A stretch of 64,000 bases of DNA. Origin: an uncultured Chthonomonadales bacterium. GTDB taxonomy: Bacteria; Armatimonadota; Chthonomonadetes; Chthonomonadales; CAJBBX01. This document shows, piece after piece, positions 37,353 through 45,633 of this stretch. Each line of letters opens with the position of its first letter. Position 1 is the first letter of the stretch. The stretch is taken from assembly GCA_938005745.1 (NCBI GenBank), contig CALLMM010000007.1, positions 109,762 through 173,761 of the forward strand, given 5' to 3'. The notes under the pieces were generated by a model. The model had not been told where the DNA came from, did no database searches, and was given only the letters and a program-made list of their open reading frames with translations. The position numbers and the translations under genes are program-made.

Positions 37353-37952
37353 ATGATCAGCCGCCTGAAAATGCTTGTAACCGGCGTTCTCTGTCTAGGG
37401 ATCGCCGCCGCGGAACCGTCCGCCGCGCGCGCCTCCGCCGAGACGCAGAGCCGGGGTGTGGCAGAAGCCATCCTGGACGATGTGATGGAGAGGCTCTGGG
37501 TGCAGTCCGACGCGCACTGGCACAAGGGCGAATATAACCACCTGATCAACCTGAACAGGATCATCGTGGGCGGACACCCTAACAATCTGGACGCTTACGC
37601 CAACATGGGCTGGCTGCTGTGGAGCATGAACCGCGACGACGAGGCGGTCGCGGTCTACAAGCAAGGCATCCGCGCCAACCCTAATACCTTCTACATGTAC
37701 GATGAGCTTGGCTACTACTACTTCCTCAGAAAGAAAGACTACCCGCAGGCTATTGTCTATTACGAGCAGGCGGTGAAGTTCCCCGACTGTCCGGCTCCCA
37801 CTGTGAATATGCTGGCGCACGCCTATGAGAAGACGAACCAGCTGGAGAAGTCGCTGAAGACCTGGGAGCGCGCCGTCAAGATCCCGGGGAATGCCTCGGC
37901 AAGGAGCAATCTGGAGCGTGTGCGGCGTCTGATGCAACAGCGGAATCGGTAA
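37353..37952 (+). CDS. Exported TPR-repeat protein
   Basis: A 199-residue protein. ATG 37353 has AAGGAG 7 bases upstream and gives a signal peptide (hydrophobic 7-20, cut near AARASA). The mature part holds three to four TPR helical pairs (for example NLDAYANMGWLLWSMNRDDE and YDELGYYYFLRKKDYPQAI). TPRs bind other proteins. A longer frame from 37281 would overlap gatB and was rejected. It is 49 bp after gatB and 79 bp before yggT; no specific partner can be read from the context. Confidence 0.82.
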   Translation: MISRLKMLVTGVLCLGIAAAEPSAARASAETQSRGVAEAILDDVMERLWVQSDAHWHKGEYNHLINLNRIIVGGHPNNLDAYANMGWLLWSMNRDDEAVAVYKQGIRANPNTFYMYDELGYYYFLRKKDYPQAIVYYEQAVKFPDCPAPTVNMLAHAYEKTNQLEKSLKTWERAVKIPGNASARSNLERVRRLMQQRNR

Positions 37953-38031
37953 AAAATGCGGCCGATTTTACGAATGCGAAGCGCGTTTTCAATACGTAGA
38001 GTGAGTAACTGAGGTCGCAAGGAGTCTGCAG

Positions 38032-38328
38032 GTGTTCTTTTTTGTGCCGTTCACTAATATCTTCTGGATACTGGCAAATCTTCTGGAAGTGCTTGCGCTG
38101 CTGATCATCGTGGAGATCATCATCTCGTGGGCGATCTACTTCGGCGCGCGCGGCATCTCCAGACATCATCCCTGGGTGCGCACGCTGGAGAAGATCACCA
38201 CGCCGATCCTGTCGCCGTTTCGCGCCCTGTTCCCGCCGGAGCGACTGCGCGGCTTCGACCTCTCCCCGCTGCTGGCGTTGATCCTGATCCAGATCGTGCA
38301 GGGCATTCTGATCAACATGGGTCGTTAG
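38032..38328 (+). CDS. YggT family membrane protein
   Basis: A 98-residue inner-membrane protein with two hydrophobic segments (about 8-35 and 78-95) and the conserved HPWVRTLEKITTPILSPFR stretch of YggT (Ycf19) proteins, which act in osmotic tolerance and cell-envelope processes. GTG 38032 is preceded by AAGGAG with good spacing. In many bacteria yggT sits beside yggU, which also occurs here two genes later (39895). Confidence 0.88.
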   Translation: MFFFVPFTNIFWILANLLEVLALLIIVEIIISWAIYFGARGISRHHPWVRTLEKITTPILSPFRALFPPERLRGFDLSPLLALILIQIVQGILINMGR

Positions 38329-38335
38329 ACGGGTC

Positions 38336-38344
38336 TGGTATAAT
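38336..38344 (+). promoter_or_regulatory. Extended -10 promoter of the CPBP gene
   Basis: TG-G-TATAAT at 38336-38344, right after the yggT stop codon. A start near 38351 would give a leader of about 35 bases before ATG 38386. The -35 region (near 38316) is poor, as expected for extended -10 promoters. Confidence 0.6.
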
Positions 38345-38385
38345 AGACCAGCGTAAATCTATCGGGAGCGCAATGCCGGATCGGT

Positions 38386-39891
38386 ATGATGGATAACGAG
38401 GACGAACTTCCCCGGCGGGAGGAGGCGGATCCAGGGTCTTCTATGGAGTCGCCCGTCCAGCCGTCCGGCTCCGGTCGCGAGTGGTGGCGAGGCGCCGCCC
38501 TGCTCCTCGTGGTCGGAATTCTCTTTCTCTCGTCCATCCTCAGCCTCCGCAGCAAGCCGAACCGACAGAGCCACGAAACGGCGCAGCTCTCCCTCAACAG
38601 CACGCTGCAGTCCCGTCAGGCATATGCTGTCCGCAACTTCTATCTCTCCCGAACACAGCAGGAGCTGTCGCGTCGCAGCGCCTATGAGAGTCTGGAGAAG
38701 CTGATCCAACAGACCTCCTCCCCGACCTATGTCCGCAGACTCGCCATCCTGAAACGCTCCCTCAACGATCCGACCTGGCGCGAAACGCTGATTCAACTTC
38801 GACAACTGCCGCGAACACGCTCCCCCTATGACCTGGATCGCGAGCTGTCACTCTGGAATCAGGTTCTGGGCTACCGGCGGCTGGATCCGTCGACAGTTCC
38901 CGCGCTTCGCGAGCAGGTGCGGACGATGCGGCTGGGCTGGTATGAGCATCTGGCGCTGGAGAACCTCTACCTCAACGCCCGGATGAACCGACAGGCGGAG
39001 GCTGCCGCCAGCGCCGCGAACCGCTCTCTGATCCTGCTCACCATCCTGGCAATTCTGGGTCTTGGGGCGATCCTGATCGGCGTGCTGCTCAATATCCTGC
39101 TGCTCATCTACCTGCTCAGGAGAAAACGCTATCCGAATCTCTTCGCCGGACTGATCTCTCCTCCCGCGCCGCTGCCCCGAACCCAGTCAAATACGCTCTA
39201 TAACGCCTTTCTGCTCTTTCTGATCTGTTTTGCGGCAATACGGCTCCTTATCCCTCTGCTGGTGGTGTCTGGGCTGCCCGGCGACCTGAGGCTGAAGATC
39301 ACGCCAGTTGTCAACGCGCTGCTGAACATTCTGGCGATCAGCATCGCCGTCGGGATACCGCTTCTCTACCTGAGACGGATGCATCCGCGAGTCGGGATGA
39401 CCTGGGCGGACTCCGGATTCCGGTGCCGCAGCCTGGGGCTGGAGATCGCGTGGGGCGTCGCGGGCTATCTGATCGCGCTCCCGCTGCTGATCGCCACCTC
39501 CCTGCTCTCCAGCTGGCTGTTTCGCGGAGTAGATACCCCGTTGAACCCGGTGGTGACGGAGATGGCTTCCTCTCCCGGCAGCCTTCTCGCGCTGCTCATC
39601 TTCTTTCAGGCGGTCGTTCTGGCTCCCGTCACCGAGGAGATAATGTTTCGGGGCATCTTCTATCAGGGTCTGCTGGGGAGAATGAGCCGGACCATGGCGC
39701 TCATCCTCTGCAGCGCGGTCTTCGCCATCCTGCACCCGCAGCTCCCGCTTGGATTTCTGGGCATCTTCACGCTGGGGATGGTCTTCAACCTGCTCTTCGC
39801 GCTGAGAGGCTCTCTGATCGCCCCCATACTGGCGCACGCGATCAATAATGGGGCGGTCTTTGTCATGCTGACGATTGTGATGGGGAGTTAA
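38386..39891 (+). CDS. CPBP-family intramembrane metalloprotease
   Basis: A 501-residue membrane protein. After a cytoplasmic N-terminus and one segment (about 38-55) comes a roughly 150-residue soluble region, then about eight further segments. The CPBP (Abi/Rce1) motifs are present: EEIMFRG (EExxxR, about 416-422), HPQLPLGF (about 450) and LAHAINNG (about 483). Rce1-type enzymes cleave near the membrane; bacterial members serve bacteriocin immunity, protein maturation or unknown roles. The long N-terminal extension is unusual for the family. ATG 38389 is an equally possible start. It has its own promoter and lies 3 bp before the yggU-like gene. Confidence 0.86.
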   Translation: MMDNEDELPRREEADPGSSMESPVQPSGSGREWWRGAALLLVVGILFLSSILSLRSKPNRQSHETAQLSLNSTLQSRQAYAVRNFYLSRTQQELSRRSAYESLEKLIQQTSSPTYVRRLAILKRSLNDPTWRETLIQLRQLPRTRSPYDLDRELSLWNQVLGYRRLDPSTVPALREQVRTMRLGWYEHLALENLYLNARMNRQAEAAASAANRSLILLTILAILGLGAILIGVLLNILLLIYLLRRKRYPNLFAGLISPPAPLPRTQSNTLYNAFLLFLICFAAIRLLIPLLVVSGLPGDLRLKITPVVNALLNILAISIAVGIPLLYLRRMHPRVGMTWADSGFRCRSLGLEIAWGVAGYLIALPLLIATSLLSSWLFRGVDTPLNPVVTEMASSPGSLLALLIFFQAVVLAPVTEEIMFRGIFYQGLLGRMSRTMALILCSAVFAILHPQLPLGFLGIFTLGMVFNLLFALRGSLIAPILAHAINNGAVFVMLTIVMGS

Positions 39892-39894
39892 GCG

Positions 39895-40170
39895 ATGGAG
39901 TCATCTCTGCGTATCCGGCTGACACCCCGCGCCGCGCGCAATGAGATTGTCCGCTGGGAGGCGGGCGTACTGTCGGTGCGTGTGACGGCTCCTCCCGTAG
40001 ACGGCGCGGCGAATGAGGCTCTGATCGAGCTGCTGGCGGACGGGCTGAAGATCCGGAAAACCGACATTCAGATCAGATCCGGGGCATCCAGCCGCGAGAA
40101 ACTGCTCACAATTGCGAAACTGGATGAGGAGACTCTGTATGGGAGGTTGAACAAGCTATGCTCCTCCTGA
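39895..40170 (+). CDS. DUF167 (YggU) family protein
   Basis: A 91-residue protein matching DUF167: RIRLTPRAARNEIVRWE, VRVTAPPVDGAANEALIELLA and RSGASSREKLLTI are family hallmarks. Function is unknown; a structure from E. coli is known. The ATG is 3 bp after the CPBP stop, and the gene overlaps the next one by 13 bp, so all three are probably co-translated. Confidence 0.9.
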   Translation: MESSLRIRLTPRAARNEIVRWEAGVLSVRVTAPPVDGAANEALIELLADGLKIRKTDIQIRSGASSREKLLTIAKLDEETLYGRLNKLCSS

Positions 40171-40559
40171 ACGATCCGCCGGTCATGGCGCTGGCTCCGC
40201 AGCAGATTGCGCTGGCGCTAGCCATCGCCCTGATCGTCTTTGCGCCCCGCCTGATCCCGCCCGTCGCCCGGCTGCTAGGCTGGCTGATCGGTCAGGGGCT
40301 GCGCGCGCGCGCAGGAATTTCGCGACAGGGATGCCAGAACGGGCGTCGCGTCCGAACGATCCCGGTCGAAGAGGTTTCGCCGGAGACGGAGGAGACCTCC
40401 GGCTTCTCGAATGCGGGCGCAGGCGTTCTCTCCGGACATCCGCGCGGCGGAAAAGCCGGTTCTGACGCGCCCTCTCCTGTGCGCACGATCCTTCCCGTGA
40501 TGGTGGTTGTCAGCGGCGCGGTTGCTGTGATATTATGGTTTCTACTGCATGCCCGATAG
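40158..40559 (+). CDS. TatA-like N-terminus with second C-terminal membrane segment
   Basis: A 133-residue protein. Residues 12-45 resemble TatA/TatE: a short hydrophobic helix (IALALAIALIVF), the hinge APRLIP in place of the usual FGPKKLP, then an amphipathic helix (VARLLGWLIGQGLRAR). Instead of a simple polar tail, a linker of about 65 residues leads to a second membrane segment (112-130, ILPVMVVVSGAVAVILWFLL). TatA proteins have one segment, so this is either a modified Tat component or an unrelated two-helix protein. Several Tat substrates are encoded in this window. ATG 40185 is an alternative start. Confidence 0.55.
   Translation: MLLLNDPPVMALAPQQIALALAIALIVFAPRLIPPVARLLGWLIGQGLRARAGISRQGCQNGRRVRTIPVEEVSPETEETSGFSNAGAGVLSGHPRGGKAGSDAPSPVRTILPVMVVVSGAVAVILWFLLHAR
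40528..40536 (+). promoter_or_regulatory. Extended -10 promoter candidate for purS
   Basis: TG-A-TATTAT at 40528-40536, inside the end of the TatA-like gene and 50 bases before ATG 40587. Same TGnTAnnAT form as other promoters here; no convincing -35. Confidence 0.4.
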
Positions 40560-40586
40560 CGTCTCGGGTAGAAAAGGGGATGGAAG

Positions 40587-40829
40587 ATGCCGCAGGTGAA
40601 AGTCTACGTTACGCTCAAACCGACCCTGCTGGACGCGCAGGGACGTGTCGTTCATAATGCCCTCAACTCGCTCGGCTACGACAATGTAGAGCAGGTTCGA
40701 ATCGGCAAGTATATCGAACTGGAGTTAACCGGCGGCTCTCAGAATATCGAGCGCGATGTGCGGGAGATGTGCGAGAAGCTGCTCGCCAATCCGGTGATCG
40801 AAAACTACCGCTTTGAGGTGGTCAAGTGA
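40587..40829 (+). CDS. purS: Phosphoribosylformylglycinamidine synthase subunit PurS
   Basis: An 80-residue subunit of the three-part FGAM synthase (PurS-PurQ-PurL) of purine synthesis; it bridges the glutaminase and synthase. [19 protein letters not shown] and the segment [14 protein letters not shown] are typical. It overlaps purQ by 4 bp (GTGA). PurL is not in this window. Confidence 0.95.
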   Translation: MPQVKVYVTLKPTLLDAQGRVVHNALNSLGYDNVEQVRIGKYIELELTGGSQNIERDVREMCEKLLANPVIENYRFEVVK

Positions 40830-41521
40830 AATTCGGGGTGGTTCAGTTTCCCGGCTCCAACTGCGACCAGGACGCCTATTTCGTTCTGCGCGATGTGATG
40901 CGCGTCCCGGTAGAGTATATCTGGCACCAGACCACCAGCGTGAAAGGCTTCGACTGCATCGTTCTGCCGGGCGGCTTCTCCTACGGAGACTATCTGCGCA
41001 CGGGAGCCATTGCGCGCTTCTCCCCGGTGATGGAGGCGGTGCAGGAGCACGCGGCGCGCGGGAAGTATCTGATCGGCATCTGCAACGGCTTTCAGATCCT
41101 CTGCGAATCGGGTCTACTGCCTGGCGCGCTGGTACGCAACGAAGGGCTGAAGTTCGTCTGCAAGTTTGTCCATCTGCGTGTTGAAAACAGCGACACGCCC
41201 TGGACCTGCGAGGCGAAAGAGGGACAGATCCTGCGCATTCCTATCGCGCACGGCGAGGGGCGGTATGTGGCGGATGAGGAGACTCTGGCGGAACTGACGG
41301 GCAGCCGGCGCATTCTGGTGCGTTACTGCGACGCCGAGGGGCGCTACACGCCCGGGAGCAACCCCAACGGCTCCGTGAACCATATCGCGGGGATCGCCAA
41401 TGAGACCTTTAACGTCTTCGGGTTGATGCCGCATCCGGAACGCGCATCGGAGAAGATTCTGGGTTCCGCAGACGGACGCATCCTCTTTGAGAGCATCATC
41501 AAAACCCTACGGTCAGGATAG
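40826..41521 (+). CDS. purQ: Phosphoribosylformylglycinamidine synthase subunit PurQ
   Basis: A 231-residue class I glutaminase that supplies ammonia to PurL. The beginning [14 protein letters not shown], the nucleophile cysteine in GICNGFQIL (about 90), and the histidine/glutamate pair in MPHPER are present. GTG start at 40826 overlapping purS. It is followed after 8 bp by lysS, an arrangement that suggests a shared transcript. Confidence 0.96.
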   Translation: MKFGVVQFPGSNCDQDAYFVLRDVMRVPVEYIWHQTTSVKGFDCIVLPGGFSYGDYLRTGAIARFSPVMEAVQEHAARGKYLIGICNGFQILCESGLLPGALVRNEGLKFVCKFVHLRVENSDTPWTCEAKEGQILRIPIAHGEGRYVADEETLAELTGSRRILVRYCDAEGRYTPGSNPNGSVNHIAGIANETFNVFGLMPHPERASEKILGSADGRILFESIIKTLRSG

Positions 41522-41529
41522 AGTGAGGA

Positions 41530-43050
41530 ATGGACGAGAATGAGGTGAGGGAGCAGCGCCTGCAGAAGCTGCAGTCCCTGCGCGAGGCGGGCGTTGATCC
41601 CTACGCCATTGAACGCTATGAACGAACGCATACCTGCGCACAGATCACATCCTGTTTTGAAGCGCTGGAGAATCAGACGGTACGCATCGCCGGAAGAATG
41701 ACGGCGCACCGCCCCAAAGGCAAGGTCGTCTTCGCGGACATTCGCGACCAGAGCGGACGCATTCAGGTCTATGTAAAGCGGGATGATCTGGGAGAGGAGG
41801 CGTTTCGACGCTTCGAAGACCTGGATATCGGAGATATACTCGGTGTGGAGGGATGGGTCTTCCGCACACGCGCCGGGGAGATCACCATCCATGTAACGGA
41901 GTTCGTTCTGCTGGCAAAGTGTATTCGGATGCTGCCGATTGGCAAGGAGAAGGACGGCGTCCACTACTCCGGGCTGCACGACGTCGAGACCCGCTATCGC
42001 CAGCGTTATGTGGATATGCTGGTGAATACCGAGGTGCGGGACGTGCTGATCAAGCGCAGCCTGGTGATCCAGACCGTGCGGGAGTTCCTGATGGAGCGCG
42101 GATACCTGGAGGTGGAGACGCCCGTGCTGCAGGTGGAGGCGGGCGGGGCGGCGGCGCGCCCGTTCAAGACCCACCACAACGCGCTGGACTACGATTTCAA
42201 GCTGCGCATATCGCTCGAACTCTACCTGAAGCGGCTGATCGTCGGGGGAGTGGAGAGGGTGTTTGAGATCGGGCGGGTCTTCCGCAATGAGGGTCTCTCC
42301 ACGCGCCACAATCCCGAGTTCACCCTGCTGGAGCTTTACGAAGCCTACTCGAACCTGGAAGACATGATGGACCTGGTAGAGGAGATGTACGCTCGCGTCT
42401 GCATCGCGGTCCACGGCAGCCCCTGCCTGACGGTGCGTCATCGGTCGGAGACGGGCGACTTTCAGGAGACGGTGGTAGACTTCTCGGCGCGCCCCTGGAA
42501 GCGGCTACCGATACTGGAAGGGATTGAGCGATACGCCGGCATCTCCCCGGACGCCTTCAAGACGTTGGAATCAGCCAAACGCGCTTGCGAACAGGCAGGC
42601 ATCCCGACAGAGCACGAGCACAACATTGGAGGGATTATCGAGAAGCTGCATGAGCGTTTCACGCAGCCCCGCCTGATCCATCCCACCTTCATCACCGACT
42701 TTCCGGTGGAGACCTCGCCCCTGGCGAAGAAGCGTCCGGACAATCCCGCGCTGACGCGCCGTTTTGAAGTCTACGTCGCCACGCAGGAGCTTGGAAACGC
42801 CTTTTCGGAGATCAACGATCCGATGGATCAGCGCGCCCGCTTTGAGGATCAACTTCTTCAGAGACAGGCGGGAGATGAGGAGGCGCATCCGCTGGACGAG
42901 GACTTCCTTCGCGCGCTGGAGTACGCCATGCCCCCCACGGGCGGGCTGGGCGTCGGGATAGATCGGCTGGTGATGCTGATGACCGGACAGGACTCGATAC
43001 GCGAGGTGATCCCCTTCCCGCTCCTGCGCCCGGAGAAGCCGCCGGGATAA
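41530..43050 (+). CDS. lysS: Lysyl-tRNA synthetase, class II
   Basis: A 506-residue class II enzyme that charges tRNA(Lys). An OB-fold anticodon-binding domain (about 50-150, RIAGRMTAHRPKGKVVFADI) precedes the catalytic core. Motif 2 (FEIGRVFRNEG, then TRHNPEFTLLE) and motif 3 (GLGVGIDRLVMLM) are clear. Length is normal. Its TAA stop shares one base with the next ATG (TAATG), coupling it to pcm. Confidence 0.97.
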   Translation: MDENEVREQRLQKLQSLREAGVDPYAIERYERTHTCAQITSCFEALENQTVRIAGRMTAHRPKGKVVFADIRDQSGRIQVYVKRDDLGEEAFRRFEDLDIGDILGVEGWVFRTRAGEITIHVTEFVLLAKCIRMLPIGKEKDGVHYSGLHDVETRYRQRYVDMLVNTEVRDVLIKRSLVIQTVREFLMERGYLEVETPVLQVEAGGAAARPFKTHHNALDYDFKLRISLELYLKRLIVGGVERVFEIGRVFRNEGLSTRHNPEFTLLELYEAYSNLEDMMDLVEEMYARVCIAVHGSPCLTVRHRSETGDFQETVVDFSARPWKRLPILEGIERYAGISPDAFKTLESAKRACEQAGIPTEHEHNIGGIIEKLHERFTQPRLIHPTFITDFPVETSPLAKKRPDNPALTRRFEVYVATQELGNAFSEINDPMDQRARFEDQLLQRQAGDEEAHPLDEDFLRALEYAMPPTGGLGVGIDRLVMLMTGQDSIREVIPFPLLRPEKPPG

Positions 43051-43745
43051 TGCGGCAAGGAGATAACGCCGTGGCTGCAGAAGATGCCGAACGAGATCGT
43101 ATGGTTCGCGAGCAGCTGGAAGCCCGTGATATTCGGGACCCCCGCCTGCTGGAGGCGATGCGCCGCGTTCCCAGGCATCTGTTCGTGCCGGAAGCCTACC
43201 GTGATCACGCCTATCAGGACTCTCCGCAGCCCATCGGCAACCAGCAGACCATCTCGCAGCCGCTGATGGTCGGGGCGATGACGCAGCTGCTCTGCCTGAC
43301 CGGAGAGGAGACGGTTCTGGAGATCGGCACGGGATCCGGCTACCAGACCGCGATCCTGGCGGAACTGGCGAAGAGGGTCATCAGCATCGAGCGTCATGAC
43401 GCGCTGTCTCAACGCGCGCGCGGTCTGCTGGAGTGGCTCGGCTACCGAAACATCGAGATTCACTGCGGAGACGGAACCGCAGGCTACCCGCCCGACGCTC
43501 CCTACGATCGGATCCTCGTTACGGCGGGCGCGCCGCAGATACCTGAGCCGCTGCTGGAGCAGCTTGCCCGACCGGGACGGATGGTGATCCCCGTCGGAAG
43601 CATGGAGATGCAGTCTCTCTATGTCGTGATTCGGGATGAGCAGGGCGGCATGCGTACAGAGGATCACGGTCCATGCGTGTTCGTCCCTCTGATCGGCGTC
43701 TTTGGCTGGCATGCCCCTCCCCCGCCCGGCGCCCCCGCCGGCTAA
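43050..43745 (+). CDS. pcm: Protein-L-isoaspartate O-methyltransferase
   Basis: A 231-residue SAM methyltransferase that starts repair of damaged isoaspartyl residues in proteins. The SAM-binding motif VLEIGTGSGYQTAIL is near residue 90; PIGNQQTISQPLMV (about 62-75) and VTAGAPQIPEPLLEQL are family motifs. Its start overlaps the lysS stop by one base. Translation could also begin at an internal ATG near residue 17. Confidence 0.93.
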   Translation: MRQGDNAVAAEDAERDRMVREQLEARDIRDPRLLEAMRRVPRHLFVPEAYRDHAYQDSPQPIGNQQTISQPLMVGAMTQLLCLTGEETVLEIGTGSGYQTAILAELAKRVISIERHDALSQRARGLLEWLGYRNIEIHCGDGTAGYPPDAPYDRILVTAGAPQIPEPLLEQLARPGRMVIPVGSMEMQSLYVVIRDEQGGMRTEDHGPCVFVPLIGVFGWHAPPPPGAPAG

Positions 43746-43757
43746 CCGCATGGGCGG

Positions 43758-44210
43758 ATGACGACACGAAGACCGAAAAAGGGCGATTCGCTGGATCGTC
43801 CGCGCGTCCTCCGAACGCTGCTGATCCTGTTCCTGATCTTCGTCGCCTCGCTAATGCTGGCGCGATGGCGACCGAACCTCGCTCCCTGGATCGGGATGCT
43901 GGACGGGCTTGCGGTCGGCATCGGTCTAGGAGCTGCCGGACTGGTGCGCAGCTACGATGAGAGCTGGGACGAGTTCTGGGAGACAACCGCGCAGGTCTAC
44001 CTCATCGGACCGCTCTCCCTGCTCCTCTACTGGTTCCGGAAGGAGACTCCGAGCGCATTTTTCTGGGTGGGACTGGCGGCGGAGTTGATGAGCTATATCA
44101 TGCTCTGCTTCGTCCCTCCGCTGATCTGGCTTGCCGCCGACCTGATGCTGTTCTTCGGCACATTCGTCGGCTGGCTGCTCTCCGGCTTCTTCCGTCCGGA
44201 GTACTACTGA
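43758..44210 (+). CDS. Small membrane protein of unknown function
   Basis: A 150-residue protein that I do not recognise. It has about four hydrophobic segments (18-35, 45-65, 85-100 and 105-140, the last probably two) with a basic N-terminus. It lies 12 bp after pcm on the same strand and 75 bp before a dioxygenase gene. There is no motif to suggest activity. Confidence 0.6.
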   Translation: MTTRRPKKGDSLDRPRVLRTLLILFLIFVASLMLARWRPNLAPWIGMLDGLAVGIGLGAAGLVRSYDESWDEFWETTAQVYLIGPLSLLLYWFRKETPSAFFWVGLAAELMSYIMLCFVPPLIWLAADLMLFFGTFVGWLLSGFFRPEYY

Positions 44211-44285
44211 CCGCCCCCTGCAGGAAAAGCCGCGCATCTGTCGCGAACGGAAGGGAAAGTGTTTAACGTTCAAGGGAGGGAGAAG

Positions 44286-45068
44286 ATGGCGAAAGCGGTC
44301 ATGACCGACGAGCAGCGTCTCTTTTTTGAGACCAACGGATATCTCGTGATTCCAAACGCGCTGTCGCCGGAAGAGCTTGCGCGAGTGCGCGCGGCGGCGG
44401 ACCGCGCCGAAGCGGTCTGGAAAGCCGACCCGTCCCGTCCCGGCGCGCGCAGAGAGAACCTTCAACAGGTGCAGGCGATCATCGAATATGACGACATCTT
44501 TCTGGACCTGATGGAGCACCCGAAGGTCTTTCCGATCGCCTGGGAGATCCTCGGGGACGACATCCAGATGATTGACAACGACTATTTTATCTCTCCGCCG
44601 CATACTACAACCCATGCGGACTGGCATCACGATGTCGGGATGGGCGGCGTCTACCATCCGCGTTCGACCCTGATGGTCAAGGCGTTCTTCCTGCTGGATG
44701 ACGCGGCGGAGAACGGAGGATGCACGCTCTACCTGCCCGGCTCCCACCGCTATCCGATGGACTTTCGCCTGCCGAAGGTGCAGGATCCGAAGGAGATGCC
44801 CTGTCATGTGAAGATGGCGTATCCCGCCGGAACCGCCTATCTCTTTCATTGCCGCCTCTATCATGCGGCTTCCAACAACGAGAGCGACCGATACCGCCGG
44901 GTTCTGATCTACAACTACGGGCACTTCTGGATGAAGATGTGGCAGGGGTACGAGCCGAGCGACGCGCTGAAGGCAAAGGCGAAGACCCGCGTCCGAAAAC
45001 AGCTTCTGGGGATCGGCGACGCCTACGGAGCCTCCCTGTCGGGAGTAACCGACGTCCAGCAGGTCTAG
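44286..45068 (+). CDS. Phytanoyl-CoA dioxygenase (PhyH) family protein
   Basis: A 260-residue Fe(II)/2-oxoglutarate dioxygenase. ATG 44286 follows a GGGAGGGAG site closely; a frame from 44259 would include that site. The iron triad is visible as HHDVG (H-x-D, about 117-120) and the distal histidine in RLYHAA; the arginine in YRRVLIYNY would bind 2-oxoglutarate. PhyH members hydroxylate many small molecules, so the substrate cannot be named. Neighbours give no clear pathway. Confidence 0.85.
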   Translation: MAKAVMTDEQRLFFETNGYLVIPNALSPEELARVRAAADRAEAVWKADPSRPGARRENLQQVQAIIEYDDIFLDLMEHPKVFPIAWEILGDDIQMIDNDYFISPPHTTTHADWHHDVGMGGVYHPRSTLMVKAFFLLDDAAENGGCTLYLPGSHRYPMDFRLPKVQDPKEMPCHVKMAYPAGTAYLFHCRLYHAASNNESDRYRRVLIYNYGHFWMKMWQGYEPSDALKAKAKTRVRKQLLGIGDAYGASLSGVTDVQQV

Positions 45069-45114
45069 AGCGATGTTCGACACCATCCCGATATGCAGGG
45101 TTGAGACAGTTTAG

Positions 45115-45630
45115 ATGCCCGGAGCGCGCACCCATGACATCATCACCGTCGTCACGGCGATCGGCGGAGCCGCCGCCTACGGACTGTACGCCCCGCAGCC
45201 CGATCTAGCGCACGGGGCGGTCTTTACCGGAACCTACCTGTTCGCCGGGTTTGCCTGCGCGGGCGATCTCGATATCAAGTCCGCTCAGTACCGCCGATGG
45301 GGACCGCTCCGGTTTATCTGGCTTCCGTATCAGAAGATCGTCCCGCACCGAAGCTGGATTTCGCATGGCATGATCGCAGGAGGACTGATTCGCGCGCTCT
45401 ATCTTGCACTGGTCTTTCTCTGTCTGGCGGCAGCGGGGCTTGCGCTCTACAGCCAGGTTCAGGGGGCGGAAGCCGCGCAGCAGGCGGCTCGGACGCAGAT
45501 CGAGGCGATGAAAGGCTTCCTCGCGGACTATCCCACCCATATCGGCATCGCGATTGCCGGTTTCATCCTTGCGGGAGCCGTGCATACCCTGACGGATGCC
45601 GTCTCGACATGGTTCAAACGGCGGTTCTGA
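45115..45630 (+). CDS. DUF2227 putative metal-binding membrane protein
   Basis: A 171-residue protein of the DUF2227 (predicted metal-binding) family common in cyanobacteria. Conserved polar residues that could bind metal include THD near the start, GDLD, PHRSWISHG and HTLTD near the end. Three hydrophobic segments (about 10-45, 80-105, 140-158). Function unknown. It ends 3 bp from the stop of the convergent channel gene. Confidence 0.78.
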   Translation: MPGARTHDIITVVTAIGGAAAYGLYAPQPDLAHGAVFTGTYLFAGFACAGDLDIKSAQYRRWGPLRFIWLPYQKIVPHRSWISHGMIAGGLIRALYLALVFLCLAAAGLALYSQVQGAEAAQQAARTQIEAMKGFLADYPTHIGIAIAGFILAGAVHTLTDAVSTWFKRRF

Positions 45631-45633
45631 CCT

